A stretch of 50,999 nt of DNA, taken from NCBI RefSeq assembly GCF_000368825.1, contig NZ_KB849713.1:1675-52673 (forward strand), written 5' to 3'. The stretch is from Acinetobacter ursingii DSM 16037 = CIP 107286 (GTDB lineage Bacteria > Pseudomonadota > Gammaproteobacteria > Pseudomonadales > Moraxellaceae). The notes beneath the pieces are model-generated. The model was not told the DNA's origin and did not search any database. It worked only from the letters and a program-made list of their open reading frames with translations. This document shows positions 17,525 to 27,207 of this stretch, one piece after another; within the stretch, counting starts at the first letter, position 1, and each line of letters opens with the position of its first letter. The position numbers and the translations under genes were made by a program.

Positions 17525-18529
17525 TTATATACCTGCTGGAATTTGGTTGTTAAGATATTTTTTGCAAAGTCGCACAGTTTCATCCGACCATTGAGCTCCC
17601 AAACTTTTGGCCATGTCGGTATAGGCATGTGAACCGAACCAAGCCATCAATTGGATTCTACGTTGCATAATAAAGGTGGGAACCAACGCATACTCTTCTG
17701 CACTCACATGCCCAATTTTTTCATAACCATTCAACCATTGTTCGACCCACTTGGGTGCAGCAGTATAGTGTTCATTAAAACTAATTGCTGCAGCTAAGTC
17801 ATGCATAAACCAGCCCATGCCGCAGTCGTCAAAATCAATCACACCAACCTTTTTTTCATTCAACAACAGATTGGTCAGTCTGAGGTCAGCATGGATCAGC
17901 CCATAGTGATCTTTGGACTTCCCAAATTGATTTAGCTCGGTGGCAACACGGCAAATTGCCTCATCAATCACGGCATGATCTACCGATTTTAACTGTGGGG
18001 CATGACGCCAGTCACCCCAATGTCCATCGGCAAAAACCATACTTTCATGATCCCAAACAATACGTTGGAAGTAGGCTGGCATCTCCCATGTTTTACTGTG
18101 CAGGTGCAGTTGTGCTGTGATTTCACCCAACTGCTTAAAATCACATGGATCGACATTATCTGCTGTAGGCATTACACCTTTCACCCAATGAAAGAGCACT
18201 GCATGCCTTGAAATATCTGGACTGAGTGCCAATGTTTGGACTTTATCTCCATGACAGTCGGCAATGGCAATCGGCACCGCGATGCCATGCGCATTTAACG
18301 CATCTAACCATGCTAGTTCACTTTCGATTTGTTGTTTGGAATGATAATTGGGACGATGAATGCGTAGTGCATATTGTTGTTGAGCGGTTTTCACAACAAA
18401 GGTGGCATTTTCAGATTGGCAGAGTAATTTGATCTCGCCTTGATAGCATGCTGGATAGGTTTGCATGGCTTTTTTTGCCAATTCGTAGAGTTGTTGAATG
18501 CTTAAATATTCATTTTGTTGGACGCTCAT
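17525..18529 (-). CDS. APH/choline-kinase-fold kinase (hydroxylysine-kinase-like)
   Basis: This 334-aa kinase has the Brenner motif H213-x-D215-LRLT-N220 (LIHADLRLTN) and the metal-binding D232/D234 (VIDFDDCG). The start at 18529 is chosen for its AGGAGT ribosome-binding site; a longer frame exists but lacks one. Relatives are aminoglycoside phosphotransferase-family small-molecule kinases such as hydroxylysine kinase and homoserine kinase II. Next to a class-III aminotransferase/phospho-lyase the simplest reading is phosphorylation of a hydroxy-amino compound, then PLP-dependent phosphate elimination. Antibiotic resistance is less likely from this context. Confidence 0.8.
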   Translation of the reverse strand: MSVQQNEYLSIQQLYELAKKAMQTYPACYQGEIKLLCQSENATFVVKTAQQQYALRIHRPNYHSKQQIESELAWLDALNAHGIAVPIAIADCHGDKVQTLALSPDISRHAVLFHWVKGVMPTADNVDPCDFKQLGEITAQLHLHSKTWEMPAYFQRIVWDHESMVFADGHWGDWRHAPQLKSVDHAVIDEAICRVATELNQFGKSKDHYGLIHADLRLTNLLLNEKKVGVIDFDDCGMGWFMHDLAAAISFNEHYTAAPKWVEQWLNGYEKIGHVSAEEYALVPTFIMQRRIQLMAWFGSHAYTDMAKSLGAQWSDETVRLCKKYLNNQIPAGI

Positions 18530-18609
18530 GTTGTACTCCTTTTCATGCTGATCTTGGGTGCGGAGTCCCAGACTTTGAGCTGATCTTATAAAAGAAAAAA
18601 AAGAGCAAC

Positions 18610-18646
18610 TTGACTTCAAGCGACTATGCTCATGATTTATTGTCAA
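18610..18646. promoter_or_regulatory. Operator-like site in the kinase-porin divergent promoter region
   Basis: TTGACTTCAA at 18610 and GTCAAGT at 18642, with the same 37-bp span as the site at 14866. It lies 81 bp upstream of the kinase start and 119 bp upstream of the porin start, so it could serve both. A short direct repeat CCGATATT-TCA-CCGATATT follows at about 18655-18673. Confidence 0.5.
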
Positions 18647-18764
18647 GTTTAAAGCCGATATTTCACCGATATTAAAGTGGTCGAATTTGGTGAAAAGGTG
18701 ATCGAGCATCATGAAAAAACACAAAATGAGCAACAAACATTTGCACCTCAAGGAAAGACGTAGA

Positions 18765-19991
18765 ATGAAATTAAAGACATTAACGACAGCAATGATTTTA
18801 GCAACTGTACCAATGACGGGGGCATTTGCCGCTGCTCTAGATCGTTCAGGTCAGTCAATCTCTGCATTCTTGCAACCTGGTAACTATTTTGAAGCAGGTA
18901 TTTCTGTATTAGATCCAGATGTATCTGGTAAAGCTAATGCTAATGGCTCATCACTATCTGACATGGGTGATGATTATTACTTCCCTAGCGCGGCACTAAA
19001 ACTACAAGTTACTGATCACTTCTCGTTTGGTTTACTTTACGATCAGCCATTTGGTGCTGATGCTACGTATTCAACTACTGATTCAGCTTTAGCGCTAAAT
19101 GGGTCAGGATTATTTCATAATGGTACCGAGCCAACTGAAGTTGAAGTAAAGTCACAAAGTATTTCAATGATATTTGGCTACCAACCAACTGAAAACTTTA
19201 ATTTCTATGCTGGTCCTGTTTATCAAACCATTGAAGGTGATGTTCAACTTCGTGGCTTAGCATACGATGGAAGTGCTACTTTTGGTGGCTATAATGCAAG
19301 TATTAAAGAAACTGGTGATATTGGCTGGTTAGCTGGTGCGGCTTTTCAAATTCCTGATATTGCATTAAAAGCATCTGTTACATATCGCTCTGAAATTGAG
19401 CACTCTGTAAATGTTAAAGAAAGTTTTAATTCAGCTGGTCTATTTGCTGGTTTAAATGCAGCACCTTCTCTAAATACAGATATCACGACCCCACAATCTG
19501 TAAACCTAGATTTCCAAACAGGCATCATGGCAAATACAGTTGCTTTTGCTAATGTTCGTTGGGTTGATTGGTCAAATTTCTCTATTCAACCTTATAAGTT
19601 TGGTTTAGCAAGTAAAAATGCACTTGTACAAAGTCAAAGTGGTAAGCCTGAATTTGATCTTGTTGCATATACTGACGACCAAATTTCTGCAACAGTAGGT
19701 GTTGGACGTAAGTTAAATGATCAATGGGCAGGTAACGTTTCTGTAGGTTGGGACTCTGGTGCAGGTAATCCTGTAGACACGCTAGGTCCAACAGAAGGTT
19801 ATTGGAATGTAGGTTTAGGTGCTCAATTTAGCCCAACACCACAAACTTTCATTGCTGGCGGCGTGAAATACTTTTGGTTAGGTGATGCTAAAGCCCAAAC
19901 TGGCGCTCAGTTTGATACAGCAGGTTATGTAGCAGAATTCAAAGATAACCATGCAATCGCATACGGCCTAAAAATGGGCTACAAATTCTAA
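18765..19991 (+). CDS. FadL/OmpP1/TodX-family outer membrane transporter
   Basis: The ATG at 18765 gives a 408-aa precursor with a classical signal peptide (MKLKTLTTAMILATVPMTGAFA, cut near AFA-AALD), preceded by an AAGGAAAG ribosome-binding site; an upstream in-frame ATG lacks one. The mature part shows alternating beta strands, repeated GD/GY/GW turns and a C-terminal aromatic (KMGYKF), as in 14-strand FadL barrels that import hydrophobic substrates. It is divergent from the kinase and shares its control region, so it may supply the pathway substrate. It has its own terminator. Confidence 0.8.
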   Translation: MKLKTLTTAMILATVPMTGAFAAALDRSGQSISAFLQPGNYFEAGISVLDPDVSGKANANGSSLSDMGDDYYFPSAALKLQVTDHFSFGLLYDQPFGADATYSTTDSALALNGSGLFHNGTEPTEVEVKSQSISMIFGYQPTENFNFYAGPVYQTIEGDVQLRGLAYDGSATFGGYNASIKETGDIGWLAGAAFQIPDIALKASVTYRSEIEHSVNVKESFNSAGLFAGLNAAPSLNTDITTPQSVNLDFQTGIMANTVAFANVRWVDWSNFSIQPYKFGLASKNALVQSQSGKPEFDLVAYTDDQISATVGVGRKLNDQWAGNVSVGWDSGAGNPVDTLGPTEGYWNVGLGAQFSPTPQTFIAGGVKYFWLGDAKAQTGAQFDTAGYVAEFKDNHAIAYGLKMGYKF

Positions 19992-20003
19992 TTATTAATG
20001 CTG

Positions 20004-20037
20004 AAAAAACCATCTGTAAAGATGGTTTTTTCTTTTT
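20004..20037 (+). terminator. Terminator of the FadL-type gene
   Basis: AAAAAACCATC/GATGGTTTTTT with a 6-nt loop, followed by a T-rich tail. 20038-20229 is AT-rich and shows no gene. Confidence 0.85.
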
Positions 20038-20229
20038 CAACAATGACATCTACGCTCTTTTTTATACACTTGTGATTCATTTGAGCAACAAATAAACACT
20101 TAAACATTTTGCATAATATTCAATCAGCCACTCAGCATTTAAAAATAAATCCATATAAATCATAAAATTAATATTTTTTTTTAGTGTTTTTACTCTACAC
20201 AAGTATATTTTTTAACTTTTCAGTTCATT

Positions 20230-21285
20230 TTACAACCGTAGTTGAGCATTTACTCTTTTTGTATTTATGTTACTTTTCGTGCCAATTTTAGAAAGTAATA
20301 AACTATTGTCAGATGGATCGGGTAAAGCATAAGACAAAGATTTATTATAAAAACGCTCAGAACTATCAAATGGATTAGATTGCACAAAACTAATAATACA
20401 GCCACATAGTAAATTTTCACTCCTTAAACGGCTTACGGCATCCTGAACATAAAGCGTAATTGCTTCTTTAAGATCCTCACGGCTATAAACTTTCTGGCCA
20501 AAGGAACGGCTTGCTATTATTTGTTTTTTTGCTTTAGGACTTTGCTCAATTTCAATACAAGAGATTCCCTGTAATTCTAATAATGTTCTGTGCATGACTA
20601 TAGAAAATTGATCTCTAATTATTAAGGGGGAAGAACAGACAAAATCTAGAACTGTATTTACGCTTAGGCTATTCAGCTTTTTAGTATGCTTTCTACCAAT
20701 ACCCCATACTTCACTAACTTCTATAGACTGATATAAGCCCTCAATTGAACAATAGTCCATTGAAACAAGGTTACATACACCTTTTAAATAACTATTCTTT
20801 TTAGCGATATGATTAGCCAGTTTTGCTTCTGTTTTAGTCCGACCAATTCCAATACAGGCTGGCAAACCTAGCCAACGTGTGAGCCGATCCAGAATTAAAT
20901 GAGCATAAGCAGTTAGATCATAATTTGAAGCATAAGCAGTTAGATCTAAAAAGCATTCGTCAATCGAATAAATTTCTTGTTCTTGAGGTGTAACAAATTC
21001 AGCTAGGACTTTTATAAATCTACGGGACATTTCCGCATATAGAGCATAATTACTCGAAAGGACTGTAATGTTGTGCTGCTCTACAAGATCCTTGAGTTGA
21101 AAAAAAGGTACGCCCATCTTTATGCCTAAGTCTTTAACTTCTTGTGAACGAGCCACAGCACAACCGTCATTATTAGACAATACGATTACTGGCTTATTAT
21201 TTAGACTTGGATTAAAGACACGTTCACAACTTACATAACAGTTATTAATGTCTACTAAAGCAAAGATCTTATTTTGATTTTCCAT
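20230..21285 (-). CDS. umuC: UmuC-like Y-family DNA polymerase, C-terminally short
   Basis: This 351-aa polymerase has the Y-family metal sites ([17 protein letters not shown] near the N-terminus; [13 protein letters not shown] near residue 105) and the HhH region (EVWGIGRKHTKKL). It is about 80 residues shorter than the full UmuC at 47327-48622: similarity ends after SLLLSKIGTK and is replaced by a short unrelated tail. The missing C-terminus would include the part of the little-finger region that contacts partners, so function is doubtful. Its umuD is cut by an IS3 element, leaving no complete UmuD here. It is a broken second umuDC locus. Confidence 0.8.
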   Translation of the reverse strand: MENQNKIFALVDINNCYVSCERVFNPSLNNKPVIVLSNNDGCAVARSQEVKDLGIKMGVPFFQLKDLVEQHNITVLSSNYALYAEMSRRFIKVLAEFVTPQEQEIYSIDECFLDLTAYASNYDLTAYAHLILDRLTRWLGLPACIGIGRTKTEAKLANHIAKKNSYLKGVCNLVSMDYCSIEGLYQSIEVSEVWGIGRKHTKKLNSLSVNTVLDFVCSSPLIIRDQFSIVMHRTLLELQGISCIEIEQSPKAKKQIIASRSFGQKVYSREDLKEAITLYVQDAVSRLRSENLLCGCIISFVQSNPFDSSERFYNKSLSYALPDPSDNSLLLSKIGTKSNINTKRVNAQLRL

Positions 21286-21309
21286 GTAGATTAGACCAAT
21301 AGGATTAGA

Positions 21310-21522
21310 TTATTTATGTTTCCTAAATGGCTTAATGACAAATGTCACTACACCCCATATTAATAATTCTTGGCAATCATTAAGGTGAATATCGTCATAA
21401 TCTGGATTTTCTGCTTTAAGCCAACACTTATCACCTTCAACCATTAACCGCTTAACGGTGAACTCATTGTCAATTAAGGCAATAACAATATCTTCGTGTT
21501 TAGCTTCAAGACTTCGATCCAC
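21310..21522 (-). pseudogene. umuD: umuD fragment (C-terminal 70 codons)
   Basis: The frame is open up to the IS3 boundary at 21522 and reads [20 protein letters not shown] onward, including the catalytic lysine region TVKRL. It matches the C-terminal third of the UmuD at 48637-49263. The N-terminal part with the cleavage site and catalytic serine is missing and not found on the far side of the IS, so the insertion was accompanied by a deletion. Confidence 0.85.
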
Positions 21523-21557
21523 TGGACTGCTCCCAGTATCCTAGACACGAGACGGCC

Positions 21558-22364
21558 TCATTTTGAAGCTGCCTCAAAGGCTTCTGGACTCATCCCATCG
21601 AGATGCGAATGACGCCTGATTCGATTGTAAAACATCTCGATATAATCAAATACATCTGCACGCGCCATTTCTCGTGTTTTATAGATCCTCTTTTTAATTC
21701 TTTCCTTCTTTAAGCTGCTAAAAAAGGATTCAGCAACAGCATTGTCCCAACAGTTTCCACGACGACTCATACTCGGAACTAAATTATGCTTCTGACAGAA
21801 TTTCTGCCAGTCTCCGCTACTGTATTGTGAGCCTTGGTCTGAGTGTATGATCACAGGTTCATTGGGTCTGCGTCGCCATACCGCCATTAAAAGGGCATCC
21901 AAAACGATATCCTTGGCAAGCGTAGGTTTCATTGACCAACCGATGACTTTCCTTGAATATAAATCGAGAACCACAGCCAGATATAACCAGCCTTGCCAAG
22001 TGCGGATGTAGGTAATATCAGTCACCCACGAGGTATCAGGTGTGTTTACAACAAATTCTCGATTTAAATGGTTAGGTGGCACAATCTGAGGACGACCACG
22101 ACCATAGCTTTTATGCTTCTTATATCCTCGAACAGCGGCAATGCCATTGTTCTTCATGATCTTCAGCACACGATTCGGTCCACAGCTTTCACCTAGCTCT
22201 TTAAGATCCAGCGTGATGCGACGATAACCATAGATACCATAACTGGCATCATAAGAAGAACGGATCAGTTGTAATAACCGTTTGTCTTCAATTGTTCTGC
22301 CTGATTCGGGTTCATGTAGCCAGGCATAATAGCCAGCACGAGCAATCTTAAGAACCCGACACAT
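21558..22364 (-). CDS. IS3-family transposase OrfB (integrase core)
   Basis: 268 aa are shown from the first ATG. The frame extends upstream and is normally made as an OrfAB fusion by minus-1 slippage at A6G in orfA (22445-22451). DDE residues are visible in WVTDITYIRTWQGW, VIIHSDQGSQYSS and GNCWDNAVAESFFSSLK. The pattern RVLKIARAGYYAW ... GYRRIT is typical of the IS3 group. No lesion is seen. Confidence 0.9.
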   Translation of the reverse strand: MCRVLKIARAGYYAWLHEPESGRTIEDKRLLQLIRSSYDASYGIYGYRRITLDLKELGESCGPNRVLKIMKNNGIAAVRGYKKHKSYGRGRPQIVPPNHLNREFVVNTPDTSWVTDITYIRTWQGWLYLAVVLDLYSRKVIGWSMKPTLAKDIVLDALLMAVWRRRPNEPVIIHSDQGSQYSSGDWQKFCQKHNLVPSMSRRGNCWDNAVAESFFSSLKKERIKKRIYKTREMARADVFDYIEMFYNRIRRHSHLDGMSPEAFEAASK

Positions 22365-22411
22365 CGTCTTAATCTTAAATTGATGGCTGTACTCAAGGAT
22401 AAACTGATACT

Positions 22412-22696
22412 TTACTCGGGCAGGCTTGCAAAGTACCTTGCGGCCTTTTTTAAGATATCCCGCTCTTCTTCAGTTTGCTTAAGCTGACTTTTAAGACGAA
22501 GGATCTCTTTCTTTGCTTCGAGTAGTTCATGTTCATCAGGGTTGTTGCGTAAAGGCTGTACGGCCTTTAGCCATTTATAAATGCTGTGCTGTGATACACC
22601 TAAACGTTCTGCCACATCAGTGACAGAATATCCACGTTCAGTAATCAATTTAACAGCTTCTTCTTTAAATTCTGGGGTGTATCGTTGTCCACTCAT
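22412..22696 (-). CDS. IS3-family OrfA (HTH)
   Basis: This 94-aa protein has a helix-turn-helix (SVTDVAERLGVSQHSIYKWL) and a leucine-zipper-like coiled coil (LLEAKKEILRLKSQLKQTEE). The slippery A6G near its end permits the OrfAB fusion. It has a good ribosome-binding site (GGAGAG). Confidence 0.9.
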   Translation of the reverse strand: MSGQRYTPEFKEEAVKLITERGYSVTDVAERLGVSQHSIYKWLKAVQPLRNNPDEHELLEAKKEILRLKSQLKQTEEERDILKKAARYFASLPE

Positions 22697-22756
22697 AATG
22701 TTCTCTCCTATGCAAAAAGAATAGACGAAATTTGTCTAGGAGAGTGGTGGCAGTCC

Positions 22757-23172
22757 ATATCTAACTAAAAGGTGTCTACAAAATCGGTGGCTATTCATTC
22801 AATGTTTCTCACATTCTCATTTGGACTGGTGCTGTAAATGTAAGTAGTGAGTCACTTGAAGATGATAGTAAAGGTGGTTTTCATATGAGAGGATTCCACG
22901 GTATAACACCTGAAACTGAAAATACATGTCATTATTTTTGGACGATGGCTACAAATCCCTTTGATGACTCTAAGAAAGAAGAAATTAAAGAGAAAGTAAT
23001 TCAGCAAACCATTCTTACTTTTGATGAAGACAGAGAAGTCATCCATCAACAGTATCTAAATATGCAAAAATTTCCTAATCGATCAGATATAGATATTCAT
23101 GTCGATGTTGCTGCAAATAGAGCGAGGAAAATTATCGAAAAATTGCTAAATCAGAGTAATGTCCAAAGTTAA
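22757..23172 (+). pseudogene. Rieske non-haem oxygenase fragment (C-terminal part)
   Basis: The frame is open from just inside the IS3 boundary (VYKIGGYSFNV near 22775) to 23172. It reads GGFHMRGFHGITPETENTCH, then YFWTMATNPF, and ends in VDVAANRARKIIEKLL. This is the C-terminal tail of the vanillate O-demethylase (VanA) type of Rieske oxygenase alpha subunits. The Rieske centre and most of the iron-binding domain are missing, cut off by the IS3 element. It cannot be functional. The ATG at 22885 only begins an internal 95-aa frame. Confidence 0.75.
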
Positions 23173-23228
23173 TTTACTAATTAATAAGGATGAACTCTCT
23201 AGAATGTAATTAAAAAAGGAATTTTACT

Positions 23229-23779
23229 ATGGAAAATCATGCTGATCATTTAGTTAATGATTACGATCATAAAAAAGATTATAAGTGGATCAGTCAGGCC
23301 ATCGAAAGCCTTGATCCAGCAGTGGATTATGCCGAGATTTGGAGATTATCTACAAATTATTATATCGATGATTTTGTGATGAATCTTATTTATACCCTTG
23401 GTATTCCAGCGTTTACTCAGCCTCCTGAGGGTAGTATCGTAATGGGTGTGTCAACCAAAAAAGCGGTTAAACAGCCGCAAAAAAGGGCAGATGACACTTT
23501 ACAACATTTCTGGTTTTGGTTTGAATTTGGTCCAGATCATCCAAATATGAAAGCTTCACTAGCGCATGTAAACTTAGTCCATGAATCTTTATCAAAAAAA
23601 AATCCAAATACTTTTGTTAAACGTGATGTAATTTATACATGCTGTTGGATTGCATGCATGTTCCATAGATTAAAATTATCTTTAGGCCTCAATGGGTATT
23701 CCGAAAAACAGAAGATAGCTACAAACATTTATTGGAAAAAAATTGTAGCAATGTTTTGGAGTGAAGATGGACTTCTTAC
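23229..23779 (+). pseudogene. MpaB/DUF2236-like oxygenase, 3'-truncated
   Basis: About 184 aa remain (MENHADHLVNDYDHKKDYKW onward). The motifs KRADDTLQHFWFWFEFGPDH, AHVNLVHESL and DVIYTCCWIACMFHRL resemble the haem-binding region of MpaB-type oxygenases (the family including rubber oxygenase Lcp). The assignment is tentative. The gene runs into the IS3 end at 23780, which supplies a chance stop. It lies 56 bp after the Rieske fragment on the same strand, so the two were probably one catabolic operon. Confidence 0.5.
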
Positions 23780-23818
23780 GGTAATCCTCCCATAAATAAC
23801 CGAAGTTAAAAGTAGAGG

Positions 23819-24634
23819 TTAAGCAGCCATTAGAGGTGGCTTTCCTTTGTTAGCTTGATGTGGTCTTTCATGGTTGTAATGCCACAACCAGTTTGTTGCA
23901 TAATCTTGTACTTCATCCAAAGTATCAAATAAATGCTTGCTCAGCCAACTATAACGTATGGTCCGATTATAGCGTTCAATATACGCATTCTGCTGGGGCT
24001 TACCCGGTTGAATATATTCAATACGAATACCGTACTCAGTAGCCCAGCGCACAAATTCGTGACTGATAAATTCGGGACCATTATCGCATCGGATCACTAA
24101 CGGTTTTTCTCTCCACTCCAGCAATTGATTCAACGTACGAATAACCCTGATTGTGGGCAATGAGAACCCTGCTTCAATGGCTAGGCCTTCGCGGCGGTAA
24201 TCATCAATCACATTCAATAATCGAAACTTGCGACCATCGGAAAGCTGATCATGCATAAAATCTAATGACCAAACCTGATTTTCTCGGATTGGTTCTTTCA
24301 ATGGTTCAGGCGCATGCCGTTTTAGTCTTCTTCTCGGTTTAATACGCAGATTCAGTGCCAACTCACAGTAAATGCGGTAAACCCGCTTGTGATTCCAGCA
24401 GCAACTCTCAACATGCCGTAAATACGAGAAGCACAAACCAAAGCCCCAATCGGAATTTTCCTCAGTGAGTTCAATGAGCTGTTCAGCAATGAGTGCATTG
24501 TCATCGCTGAGTTTGGCTTGATAGCGGTAGCAGGTTTCACTAATGCCAAATGCTTTACAAGCCAAACGAATACTAATGGCATGCTGGGCAACTGCCTGTT
24601 GTGCCATCTTACGCCGGCAAGATGGCTTTACCAC
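23819..24634 (-). CDS. IS3-family transposase OrfB
   Basis: 271 aa with the integrase-core [20 protein letters not shown] (D), [14 protein letters not shown] (D) and [17 protein letters not shown] (E). The N-terminus ([20 protein letters not shown]) is typical of the IS51/IS407-like subgroup. It overlaps orfA by 7 nt, consistent with frameshifted OrfAB production. It looks intact. Confidence 0.9.
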   Translation of the reverse strand: MVKPSCRRKMAQQAVAQHAISIRLACKAFGISETCYRYQAKLSDDNALIAEQLIELTEENSDWGFGLCFSYLRHVESCCWNHKRVYRIYCELALNLRIKPRRRLKRHAPEPLKEPIRENQVWSLDFMHDQLSDGRKFRLLNVIDDYRREGLAIEAGFSLPTIRVIRTLNQLLEWREKPLVIRCDNGPEFISHEFVRWATEYGIRIEYIQPGKPQQNAYIERYNRTIRYSWLSKHLFDTLDEVQDYATNWLWHYNHERPHQANKGKPPLMAA

Positions 24635-24894
24635 TTTTTTGCCATCGCTTCCTGGATGATTTCGGCCTTTAATCGCTCTTCCGCATACATCTTTTTAAGT
24701 CTGGTATTTTCGGCTTCTAGCTCTTTCAGTCGAGCCATTAATGATGTATCCATACCACCATATTTGGCACGCCATTTATAAAAGGTAGCATTACTCATGC
24801 CGTGTTCACGGCAAAGGGTCGCTACAGGTGTGCCAGATTCTGCCTGTTTCAAGATGGACATGATCTGACTGTCAGTAAATTTAGATGTTTTCAT
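24628..24894 (-). CDS. IS3-family OrfA
   Basis: This 88-aa HTH protein ([24 protein letters not shown] region, then [17 protein letters not shown]) ends with a coiled coil ([20 protein letters not shown]). It is the DNA-binding partner and N-terminal part of the OrfAB transposase. Confidence 0.9.
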   Translation of the reverse strand: MKTSKFTDSQIMSILKQAESGTPVATLCREHGMSNATFYKWRAKYGGMDTSLMARLKELEAENTRLKKMYAEERLKAEIIQEAMAKKW

Positions 24895-24965
24895 GCAGAA
24901 TCTCCTGCTCGTATCTTAAGAGAAAATTCTACTTTTAGATCCTATTATTTTTAGGGGGGATTACC

Positions 24966-25314
24966 ATGCAGTAATCCCACCCAGAAAAAATGCTAAACCT
25001 TGGAAAGATACAAAGATTAGCTCGTTAGAACGCAATGAACTACTTCGAACAGTTAAACATTTGGGCAAGACTATATGGAAAAACTGGTCTGGCTATCATC
25101 GCCGAAGTTTGGTTGAAACCAAGATGCATTGCATCAAATTATTAGGCGATAAATTAACATCAAGGAGTTTCCCTAGTCAGGTGAACGAGATTCATGCACG
25201 CGTAGCAGTCTTGAATAAATTCACAGAATTAGGTCGCCCTCATACCCAAGTTGCCACTTAAATTTGGCTCACTTAGGGTGGCTCTGCCTTTCAAGCCTTT
25301 GTGCAACAAAGCCT
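24966..25314 (+). mobile_element. IS5-family fragment (transposase C-terminus and right end)
   Basis: The frame reads AVIPPRKNAKPWKD from 24968 and ends GRPHTQVAT at 25261. The terminal repeat TTTGTGCAACAAAGCC ends at 25314. The 5' two thirds are missing. The HLGKTIWKNWSGYHRRSLVE stretch is intact here and served as a reference for the insert at 3308. 25315-25453 shows no gene. Confidence 0.85.
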
Positions 25315-26495
25315 ATTGCAGATATCAAAAACACATAAATCTAAATTTTTGCAGATACATTTTGAACTAGGCATCCATAACATATCCCTACAACTAGATG
25401 ACGAATTTTCTTCATATTATAAGATCCTTTGTAAAATTTAACTTTTTTATCGATTAGAATCGATAGCCTATTCCCAAATATGTGACAATCGGATTAATAT
25501 CAATCCGTGTTTCAGTATAAACTAGCTCACGACCAGTATTAGCATCATTGACATATACTTTTGCCTTGCTATCCATCGGCATATATGACACCGAACCAAC
25601 GACAAACCAATTTGAATTAAGATCATAGGTTGTCCCTAATGTGAGAACAGGTGCAAAAACATCTGTAGTCTTAACTTTAACTACAGGTGATGCGGAAGAC
25701 GGTTTACCCTCGATACTAGGACCTGCTTCACCATCAAGGATATTCTGAATCATATGTCCCGAAGCAGCAACTTCAGCTTCAATTACAGAATTCAATTTAA
25801 GACTGCCAAAATGGGCGTATACTAGACCTGCACCAACATAAGGTCTTAATTTATTTTCTCCAGTTTTACCAAATTGATAATGTAATTCAACTGCGGGTAG
25901 CCACGCCCGTGCTGTAGAGGCACTGCTTCCCTGCTCTAAATTGGTAATATACGTGTCCCGTTTTAGCTCAATATCACCCAGTGGCGTGATATTTGTACCA
26001 CGTAACGGTGAGTATGTTGTACCAACTCCCTTAATACGTACTTTAGGTGGAATACCACCTTTTATTTGCAGTGATAAATTATCGGTAAAATGATAATTAA
26101 ACATCATTCCAAAGGCATCCCCTTTTGTCGCCTCTAACCCTGTCCCATGATTTGTCCAGCTTGCTAGGCTATCGACCTGAACTGAACCAGTGACTGCTGC
26201 TGGAACGACATCAGCAGGGAAGGACATGATGGTGTCATATAATGCAGGATTAGATTCACGTACAGCAGCATCAGCCACAACTGACTTGGACACATCCCCC
26301 ACTCGATAGGTGCCACTTTTAGCTGCTGAAATGACATCCATGGAAGTCACGGCACCTTGTGGCATGGTATGCAACCATCCCGCAGAAACTGAAAATCGCT
26401 TAAAGCCCTCATCACTTTTCAGGCTAAAATATTTTGAATCGGCGTAAGCACTTGCAGGTAAAGTGATGCATATCAAACCAACATATAAAAATGAT

Positions 26496-27207
26496 GGGGC
26501 TGTAGTAGATTAGCAGAAGTGCTACTCTATGAAAATGAAGATAAATCGTTGTAAATTAGATAAAAATACCCAAAGAAAGCTTGTCGAGTTCTTTGTTGCT
26601 GAGGTAACAGCTAGAACTGCGGCCAATTTGCTGGATATTCAGCCTAATACTGCCGCACTATTTTATAGAAAAATACGTGAAATAATCATGTACCACCTTG
26701 ACCAAACTGCCGATGATATTTTTGAGGGAGAGGTTGAGTTAGATGAAAGCTACTTTGGTGGCACTCGTAAGGGAAAGCGTGGGCGTGGTGCTGGTGGAAA
26801 AGTGGCTGTATTTGGTATACTAAAGCGCGGTGGTATGGTTTATGTCAAGGTTGTCCCTGATACCAAGTCTGATACATTAATGCCTGTTATTACACGTAAA
26901 GTAGCGCCTGATAGTGTGGTTTATACTGATAGCTATCGAAGCTACAATGTGCTTGATGTTAATTGTTTTTATCATGAGCGAATTAACCATTCTAAAGATT
27001 TTGCAAAAGGTCGAAATCATATTAATGGTGTAGAAAATTTCTGGAATCAAGCTAAACGCATCCTAAGGAAGTACAATGGGATTGACCGAAATGCCTTTCC
27101 ATTGTTTATTAAAGAATGTGAGTTTAGATTTAACTATGGGAGTCCAAAACAACAGCTCGAAATACTGTTGGATTGGACGGGTATTTGACCTTATCTACTA
27201 CAGCCCC
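26496..27207 (+). mobile_element. IS1595-family element with perfect ends and target duplication
   Basis: 712 bp. Perfect 15-bp inverted repeats GGGGCTGTAGTAGAT (26496-26510 and 27193-27207) are flanked by the direct repeat AAAATGAT (26488-26495 and 27208-27215). It is one of the cleanest and probably most recent insertions in the window. Confidence 0.95.
26529..27188 (+). CDS. IS1595-family transposase
   Basis: This 219-aa transposase has an N-terminal HTH (VTARTAANLLDIQPNTAALF) and the ISXO2-like DDE core: GEVELDESYFGGTRKGKRGR (D, E), SVVYTDSYRSYNVLD (D), and HINGVENFWNQAKRILRKYN (E). It is full length and presumably active. A decayed relative lies at 29970-30560. Confidence 0.95.
   Translation: MKMKINRCKLDKNTQRKLVEFFVAEVTARTAANLLDIQPNTAALFYRKIREIIMYHLDQTADDIFEGEVELDESYFGGTRKGKRGRGAGGKVAVFGILKRGGMVYVKVVPDTKSDTLMPVITRKVAPDSVVYTDSYRSYNVLDVNCFYHERINHSKDFAKGRNHINGVENFWNQAKRILRKYNGIDRNAFPLFIKECEFRFNYGSPKQQLEILLDWTGI

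Larger units (their letters stand above)
21523..22756 (-). mobile_element. IS3-family element (IS3-group type)
   Basis: 1234 bp. Terminal repeats are TGGACTGCTCCCAGTATCCT on one end and TGGACTGCCACCACTCTCCT on the other, both followed by AGACA. orfA and orfB are complete. No target duplication is visible (tccac against tatct). It separates the umuD fragment from the oxygenase fragment. Confidence 0.88.
23780..24965 (-). mobile_element. IS3-family element (IS51/IS407-like type)
   Basis: 1186 bp. Terminal repeats are GGTAATCCTCCCATAAATAA on the left and GGTAATCCCCCCTAAAAATA on the right (minus strand). It joins a truncated oxygenase gene on the left to a truncated IS5 on the right, with no shared flanks. 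A deletion between two copies is a likely history. Confidence 0.85.

Noticed and set aside
17525..18529. Aminoglycoside resistance gene
   Set aside because: The fold is shared with aminoglycoside phosphotransferases, but the pairing with a class-III aminotransferase, AraC regulator and shared operator fits a catabolic kinase better.
18711..18764. Longer N-terminus for the FadL-type protein
   Set aside because: The extension has no ribosome-binding site and would bury the signal peptide; the ATG at 18765 has both.
25912..25932. GAGGCACTGCTTCCC inside the OmpW-like gene, similar to the palindromic insert
   Set aside because: It is in frame with no sign of an interruption and lacks the flanking TGAG and AAG parts of the motif.
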